Notes under the pieces: generated by a model
The model's database searches: none
Told to the model about the DNA's origin: nothing
The model's input: the letters and a program-made list of their open reading frames with translations, nothing else
Position numbers and translations under genes: made by a program
From: Halorientalis marina
GTDB lineage: Archaea; Halobacteriota; Halobacteria; Halobacteriales; Haloarculaceae
DNA length: 64,000 nt
NCBI RefSeq assembly: GCF_023028345.1
Contig: NZ_CP095487.1
Coordinates: 1,364,001-1,428,000, forward strand
Reading direction: 5' to 3'
Shown here: positions 59,852-64,000 of the stretch, piece by piece
Position numbering within the stretch: the stretch's first letter is position 1
Layout of the letters: each line of letters starts with the position of its first letter

Positions 59852-59857
59852 CTATAG
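59852..59857 (-). promoter_or_regulatory. TATA box of the DICT gene
   Basis: CTATAG within GGGCTATAGTG on the minus strand, 29 bp before the ATG at 59823. Confidence 0.5.
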
Positions 59858-60055
59858 CCCTTGCGTGCCCTCGCTCCTCGCCCCCGCTCGTTCCGAACCC
59901 TCTCGACACCCAGAAACCACTGCCGAGTTTCCGGTGAACGTTCGTGATAAAGTGTCAGGAACATCACTATTAATGTATGTGAACGTGTCGCAAACCCTTT
60001 TTGTTCTGGGGGTCGTTTCTCCGTTACGGCGGCCGCGTTCGGCCGGTGATCTACC

Positions 60056-61945
60056 ATGACAGACAGGGAACTGATGTGGCGCATCGCGGGCGGTTCCGGC
60101 GACGGGATCGACTCCACGAGCCAGAACTTCGCCAAGGCACTGATGCGCTCGGGACTGCACGTATTCACTCACAGACACTATCCGTCGCGGATACGCGGCG
60201 GGCACACCTACGTCGAGGTCCGGGCCGACGAGGACCCGGTCCGCTCGCGGGGGAACGGCTACAACTTCCTGCTCGCGCTCGGTGACAGCTTCGCCCGGAA
60301 CCCACAGGAGGGAGCCTACTACGGCAACGAGGAGGTCAAACCCCTGTCCGAGAACCTCGACGAACTCAACGAGGGCGGGGTCATCGTCTACGACGAGGGC
60401 CTCGTCGACACCGACGAAGTGGAGAACTTCGAGGAGCGCGTCGAGGAGAACGACTGGCACGTCTACCCGCTGGACCTCCGCGGCCTCGCCCGCGAGCACG
60501 GCCGCGAGGTCATGCGTAACACCGCCGGCGTCGGCGCGACCTGTGCCCTGCTCGATATCGACCTCTCGTACATCGAGGAACTGATGGCGGAGGCGATGTC
60601 CGACGAAATTCTCGAAGCCAACCTCGAAATCCTGGAGATAGCCCACGACGACGTGAAAGAGAACTACGAGTTCACCCACGACCTCCGGGCGCCGACGGGC
60701 GAGCACGACGACCAGCAGGTGTTGCTGTCCGGGTCGAACGCCATCGCCTACGGCGCCATCGACGAGGGCTGTCGGTTCATCTCGGGCTACCCGATGACCC
60801 CCTGGACGGACGTGTTCACCATCATGTCCCAGCGGCTCCCGGAGATCGGCGGCATCTCCGAGCAGGTCGAAGACGAGATCGCCGCCGCTGCGCTCGCGCT
60901 CGGAGCCTCACACATGGGCGTCAAGGCCATGTCCGGCTCCTCGGGCGGCGGGTTCGCGCTGATGTCCGAACCGCTCGGGCTGGCGGAGATGACCGAGACG
61001 CCAATCGTCCTCGTCGAGGCGATGCGGGCCGGCCCCTCGACCGGGATGCCGACCAAACCCGAGCAGGCGGACCTCGAACACGTCCTCTACACGAGTCAGG
61101 GCGACTCCTCGCGGGTCGTGTTCGCCCCCGCCAACGTCCGGGAGTGTTACGACCAGATCCGCCAGGCCTTCCGGCTCGCCTACGAGTACCACATCCCTGC
61201 CATCCTCGTCTACGACCAGAAGCTCCAGGGCGAACTCCGCAACGTCGACGATTCCTTCTTCGACCGGGAACCCAACGGCGACCCCGGGGCGACGCTGACC
61301 GAAGACGAGATCGCCGAGGCCGCTCACCACGCCTCCGGGAAGTTCGAGCGGTTCGACTACGACGCCGAGACGGTGAGTCCGCGCTCGGTGCCCGGCCAGG
61401 CCGGCGGCCGCTTCCTCGCGACCGGCAACGAACACAACGAGGTCGGCCACATCAGCGAGGACCCCGAGAACCGTGTCCGACAGATGGACCGCCGGCTCCG
61501 CAAGCTCGACCACATCCGCGAGGAACTGGACGCGGCCGACGACTCCCATCAGACGATCTACGGCGACGAATCCGCACCCGTCGGCATCCTCACCTGGGGG
61601 AGCCAGCAGGACACCGTCTTCGAGGCTGTCGACGAACTCCAGTCCCGGGGCCACGCGGTGAAGGCGATGGGCGTCAGCGACCTCGCGCCCTTCCCCGAGC
61701 AGGAGGTCACGGACTTCCTCGAATCCGTCGACGAGTGTCTCGTCGTGGAAATGAACGCGACCGCACAGTTCCGCGGACTGGTCCAGAAGGAACTCGGCCG
61801 CTTCGGGCCGAAACTGACCAGTCTGCTGAAGTACAACGGCGAACCCTTCGAGCCGGTGGAGGTGGCCGACGGGTTCGACTCCGCCATCGACGGCGATTCG
61901 GAGGCGCCGGATGGCACGAAGTTCGTCCCCGCAGCAGGTGATTGA
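60056..61945 (+). CDS. porA: Pyruvate:ferredoxin oxidoreductase alpha subunit
   Basis: This 629-residue protein combines a gamma domain (about 1-190: WRIAGGSGDGIDSTSQNFAK) with an alpha domain (from about 205: SGYPMTPWTDVFTIMSQRLP, AMSGSSGGGFALMSEPLGLA) and a C-terminal transketolase-like domain. The reaction oxidatively decarboxylates a 2-oxoacid to acyl-CoA, reducing ferredoxin. Length and the SRIRGGHTYVEVRADED stretch match haloarchaeal PorA better than KorA, whose corresponding start reads GGEAGDGIDSTGK as I recall it, so pyruvate is the likely substrate. porB follows with a one-base gap. Confidence 0.9.
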   Translation: MTDRELMWRIAGGSGDGIDSTSQNFAKALMRSGLHVFTHRHYPSRIRGGHTYVEVRADEDPVRSRGNGYNFLLALGDSFARNPQEGAYYGNEEVKPLSENLDELNEGGVIVYDEGLVDTDEVENFEERVEENDWHVYPLDLRGLAREHGREVMRNTAGVGATCALLDIDLSYIEELMAEAMSDEILEANLEILEIAHDDVKENYEFTHDLRAPTGEHDDQQVLLSGSNAIAYGAIDEGCRFISGYPMTPWTDVFTIMSQRLPEIGGISEQVEDEIAAAALALGASHMGVKAMSGSSGGGFALMSEPLGLAEMTETPIVLVEAMRAGPSTGMPTKPEQADLEHVLYTSQGDSSRVVFAPANVRECYDQIRQAFRLAYEYHIPAILVYDQKLQGELRNVDDSFFDREPNGDPGATLTEDEIAEAAHHASGKFERFDYDAETVSPRSVPGQAGGRFLATGNEHNEVGHISEDPENRVRQMDRRLRKLDHIREELDAADDSHQTIYGDESAPVGILTWGSQQDTVFEAVDELQSRGHAVKAMGVSDLAPFPEQEVTDFLESVDECLVVEMNATAQFRGLVQKELGRFGPKLTSLLKYNGEPFEPVEVADGFDSAIDGDSEAPDGTKFVPAAGD

Positions 61946-61946
61946 T

Positions 61947-62882
61947 ATGAGCACGTTCAGCGCAATCGACGACGACCGCGAGATCGACCGCGAGGAGTTC
62001 ACACCCGGTATCGAACCCCAGGCGACGTGGTGCCCCGGCTGTGGCGACTTCGGCGTCCTCAAGGCCCTGAAACAGGCCATGCCCGAGGTCGGCCGGACGC
62101 CCGACGAGACGCTGCTGGTCACCGGGATCGGCTGTTCCGGCAAGCTCTCCTCCTATTTCGAGAGCTACGGCTTCCACACCATCCACGGGCGGGCACTGCC
62201 CGTCGCGCGGGCCGCCAAACTCGCCAACCCCGGCGTGGAGGTCATCGCCGCCGGCGGCGACGGCGACGGCTACGGCATCGGCGGCAACCACTTCATCCAC
62301 ACGGCCCGGGAGAACCACGACATGACCTACATCGTGTTCAACAACGAGATCTTCGGGTTGACGAAGGGGCAGACCTCCCCGACCAGCCCGAAGGGCCACA
62401 AGTCAAAGACCCAGCCACACGGCTCGGCCAAGGACCCCATCCGGCCGCTCTCGCTGGCGCTGACCGCCGGCGCGTCCTACGTCGCCCGGACCGCCGCAGT
62501 CAACCCCAACCAGGCCAAGGAAATCCTGACGGAGGCCATCCAGCACGACGGGTTCGCCCACGTCGACTTCCTCACGCAGTGTCCCACCTGGAACAAGGAC
62601 GCGAAACAGTACGTCCCCTACATCGACGTGCAGGACTCCGACGACTACGAGTTCGACCACACCGACCGCGCGGAGGCCGGGAAGATGATGTACGAGGTCG
62701 AGTCGAAGCTCTACGAGGGTGAAGTGCTGACCGGCCGGTTCTACGTCGACGAGGAGCGACTCTCGTACGGCGACGAGAAACACGCCGTCGGTGAGATGCC
62801 CGACGAGCCGCTCGCCGAACGGTACTTCGAGGAGGACGCCGAGTGGGAGCGGTCCTACGATCTGATGGAGTACCACCGCTAA
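61947..62882 (+). CDS. porB: Pyruvate:ferredoxin oxidoreductase beta subunit
   Basis: This 311-residue subunit binds thiamine diphosphate and an Fe-S cluster. It shows TWCPGCGDFGVLKALKQAMP near residue 30, GIGCSGKLSSYFESYGFHTI with the conserved cysteine, the TPP signature GGDGDGYGIGGNHFIHTARE with IVFNNEIFGLTKGQ, and a further cysteine in LTQCPTWN. The N-terminus MSTFSAIDDDREIDREEF is close to the haloarchaeal PorB start I recall. Coupled to porA by a one-base gap; an Lrp-type regulator gene follows 76 bp downstream. Confidence 0.93.
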   Translation: MSTFSAIDDDREIDREEFTPGIEPQATWCPGCGDFGVLKALKQAMPEVGRTPDETLLVTGIGCSGKLSSYFESYGFHTIHGRALPVARAAKLANPGVEVIAAGGDGDGYGIGGNHFIHTARENHDMTYIVFNNEIFGLTKGQTSPTSPKGHKSKTQPHGSAKDPIRPLSLALTAGASYVARTAAVNPNQAKEILTEAIQHDGFAHVDFLTQCPTWNKDAKQYVPYIDVQDSDDYEFDHTDRAEAGKMMYEVESKLYEGEVLTGRFYVDEERLSYGDEKHAVGEMPDEPLAERYFEEDAEWERSYDLMEYHR

Positions 62883-62958
62883 CGCGGCCGGTCAGCGATC
62901 TATCCCGACTGTTTTCGGGTTCGGAAGATATTTTTTCACGGATGCAAAACATACCAGT

Positions 62959-63387
62959 ATGGCCGCTGAATCGACGGAGGATCGCATTCTCTCGGTGCTG
63001 GAGGAGGATGCGAAAGCCTCGTACGCAGAGATCGCGGAGCGGGCCGACGTATCGAAGCCCACGGTGCGGAAGTACATCCAGAAACTGGAGGACGAGGGCG
63101 TCATCGTCGGCTACTCCGCCGACGTCGATCCCAAAAAGCTCGCCTCGAAGTCCATCGCCATGGTCGGGCTGGACGTCGAGAGCGAGAAGTACGTCGAGGT
63201 GACGAACCAGCTCAAGGACATCGACGAGGTCGAGGCGCTGTACACCTCCAGCGGCGACCACATGCTCATGGCCGAGGTCCACGCCAGCGACGGCGACGAA
63301 CTCGGCGCCGTCATCAACGACAGAATCCTCTCTATCGACGGTATCCCGGCCGCACACCCCTCGTTTCTCCAGGAGCGGCTCAAGTAA
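62959..63387 (+). CDS. Lrp/AsnC-family transcriptional regulator (LrpA1-like)
   Basis: This 142-residue protein has a winged helix (about 5-50: EDRILSVLEEDAKASYAEIA, VSKPTVRKYIQKLEDEGVIV) and a RAM effector domain (about 65-140: IAMVGLDVESEKYVEVTNQL, YTSSGDHMLMAEVHASDG). It resembles the LrpA1 group of haloarchaea, which controls amino-acid and central-carbon genes. It lies just after porAB in the same direction with its own A/T-rich element (GATATTTTTT) 23 bp upstream, so it may both follow and control porAB. Confidence 0.9.
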   Translation: MAAESTEDRILSVLEEDAKASYAEIAERADVSKPTVRKYIQKLEDEGVIVGYSADVDPKKLASKSIAMVGLDVESEKYVEVTNQLKDIDEVEALYTSSGDHMLMAEVHASDGDELGAVINDRILSIDGIPAAHPSFLQERLK

Positions 63388-63469
63388 CAGGCTGTAGTCC
63401 TCCGTCGGCCCCGTCGCGGCACCTCCGCTGCTGCCGAGCGCGCGCACGCTCGCCGGCCCCTTTCGTTCT

Positions 63470-63490
63470 GCATCAGCGACACTTTGATGC
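63470..63490. promoter_or_regulatory. Inverted repeat, candidate operator
   Basis: GCATCA, nine bases, TGATGC. The half-sites are one helical turn and a half apart (15-bp centre to centre), suitable for a dimeric regulator, and lie about 40-60 bp before the ATG at 63529. Confidence 0.35.
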
Positions 63491-63528
63491 TTGACAAGGA
63501 GAGTATTACGAATAGCAAGGTAAAGAAT

Positions 63529-63903
63529 ATGGATCGATCGACAGTCTCGGCCCGCTGGAACGCGGTCTTCAGGGGTCTCGCGGCCGAACCACGCCGCGAG
63601 ATCGTCCTGGCGCTGTCGAACGCTGGGTGCGACCAGGCAGTGCAACTGCCGGCGGCGGCGATCCCGCCCGATGGGGTGATTGACCGCGAACAGCTCCGTA
63701 TCAGTCTCCACCACACGCACCTCCCGATGCTTTCGGACAACGGCTACGTCGAGTGGTCGACCGAGCCGTTCGTCGCGGAGCGTGGCCCGGCGTTCCCGGA
63801 GGTCCAGTCGGTACTGGAGGCAGTCATCGCAGACGCCGGCCGGCTCCCGGACGCGCTGGTCGAGGGCGACGGACGACTGGAGAGGTCGGTCGAGAGCGGG
63901 TAG
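63529..63903 (+). CDS. Small winged-helix domain protein (DUF7344-like)
   Basis: This 124-residue protein reads VSARWNAVFRGLAAEPRREI at the start, a helix pair typical of haloarchaeal ArsR-like winged-helix proteins, then a recognition/wing segment (DREQLRISLHHTHLPMLSDN, GYVEWST). The family name DUF7344 is from memory. It is probably a transcription regulator or a domain that partners one. The ATG at 63529 is chosen over an upstream in-frame start because the family begins near here; 97 bp of apparent intergenic DNA follow to the window end. Confidence 0.7.
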   Translation: MDRSTVSARWNAVFRGLAAEPRREIVLALSNAGCDQAVQLPAAAIPPDGVIDREQLRISLHHTHLPMLSDNGYVEWSTEPFVAERGPAFPEVQSVLEAVIADAGRLPDALVEGDGRLERSVESG

Positions 63904-64000
63904 CCCTCGCGGGAACGTCGAACCCGTCCGAGCGCGGGCGTGTCACGACCGGTCAGTGGGGCTTATGAGGCTCGGCCCGGGAAGGAACGGTATGCACTCC

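Noticed and set aside
60148-61945. Assignment of the 60056 gene as 2-oxoglutarate:ferredoxin oxidoreductase (KorA)
   Set aside because: N-terminal signature and length fit PorA better; KorA is shorter and has a different N-terminal motif as I recall it.
1-64000. CRISPR arrays, rRNA genes and intact insertion sequences
   Set aside because: No regularly spaced repeats, rRNA-like stretches, transposases or integrases were found on reading both strands.
63992-64000. Possible start of another gene (ATG CAC TCC) at the right edge
   Set aside because: A TTATGA-like element lies 26 bp upstream, but three codons are too few to support a gene.

Overview
The window is chromosomal DNA of a haloarchaeon (class Halobacteria). 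The evidence is very high GC, acidic Asp/Glu-rich proteins, archaeal ribosomal proteins S3Ae and S15, a KEOPS Pcc1 subunit, Tat lipoproteins, a PGF-CTERM surface protein, a haloarchaeal nuo operon with fused nuoCD, and TATA boxes 25-30 bp upstream of leaderless start codons. The genus cannot be fixed from the sequence alone.

Region 1 to 27.3 kb is mostly housekeeping. It holds the nuoA-B-CD-H-(I) respiratory operon (minus strand), purK-purE, an Agl23-like membrane protein, ribH with an aspartate-type aminotransferase, a large cadherin/PKD surface protein, ribL with a JAMM protease, a complete S1-OB-DHH phosphoesterase, an exported phospholipase-D-like protein, a giant FAD/Fe-S oxidoreductase, a coiled-coil/HEAT protein, the archaetidylserine synthase of the protein-sorting system, a halocyanin, and the operon rpsO - DHH paralogue - pcc1 - rps3ae. 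The surface-protein gene lies between two 91-bp direct copies of the 3' end of the neighbouring aminotransferase gene, a strong sign of a past rearrangement.

Region 27.5 to 46 kb is the most unusual part: two paralogous six-gene pilin-like loci in direct tandem, separated by a tRNA-Ala(GGC) gene. Each locus has one large pilin-like gene on the plus strand converging on a tightly coupled five-gene operon on the minus strand. All twelve proteins carry a prepilin-peptidase-like site just before an N-terminal hydrophobic segment. Only the second locus is followed by the membrane platform (PilC/TadC type) and the secretion ATPase (PilB/TadA type), so one motor may serve two sets of subunits. The large protein of the second locus is extended to 1322 residues by Ig/CARDB-like domains and may be an adhesin.

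Region 46 to 64 kb is metabolic and regulatory: an Lrp-type regulator with an aminotransferase, a Tat-exported cyclase-family protein, a decayed CocE/NonD hydrolase gene, two AMP-forming acyl-CoA ligases and an acyl-CoA dehydrogenase, a thioredoxin-like protein, a DoxX pair, an O-methyltransferase, CheC, a DICT-domain sensor divergent from porAB (pyruvate:ferredoxin oxidoreductase), a second Lrp-type regulator and a small winged-helix protein. I see no rRNA gene, CRISPR array or intact insertion sequence.
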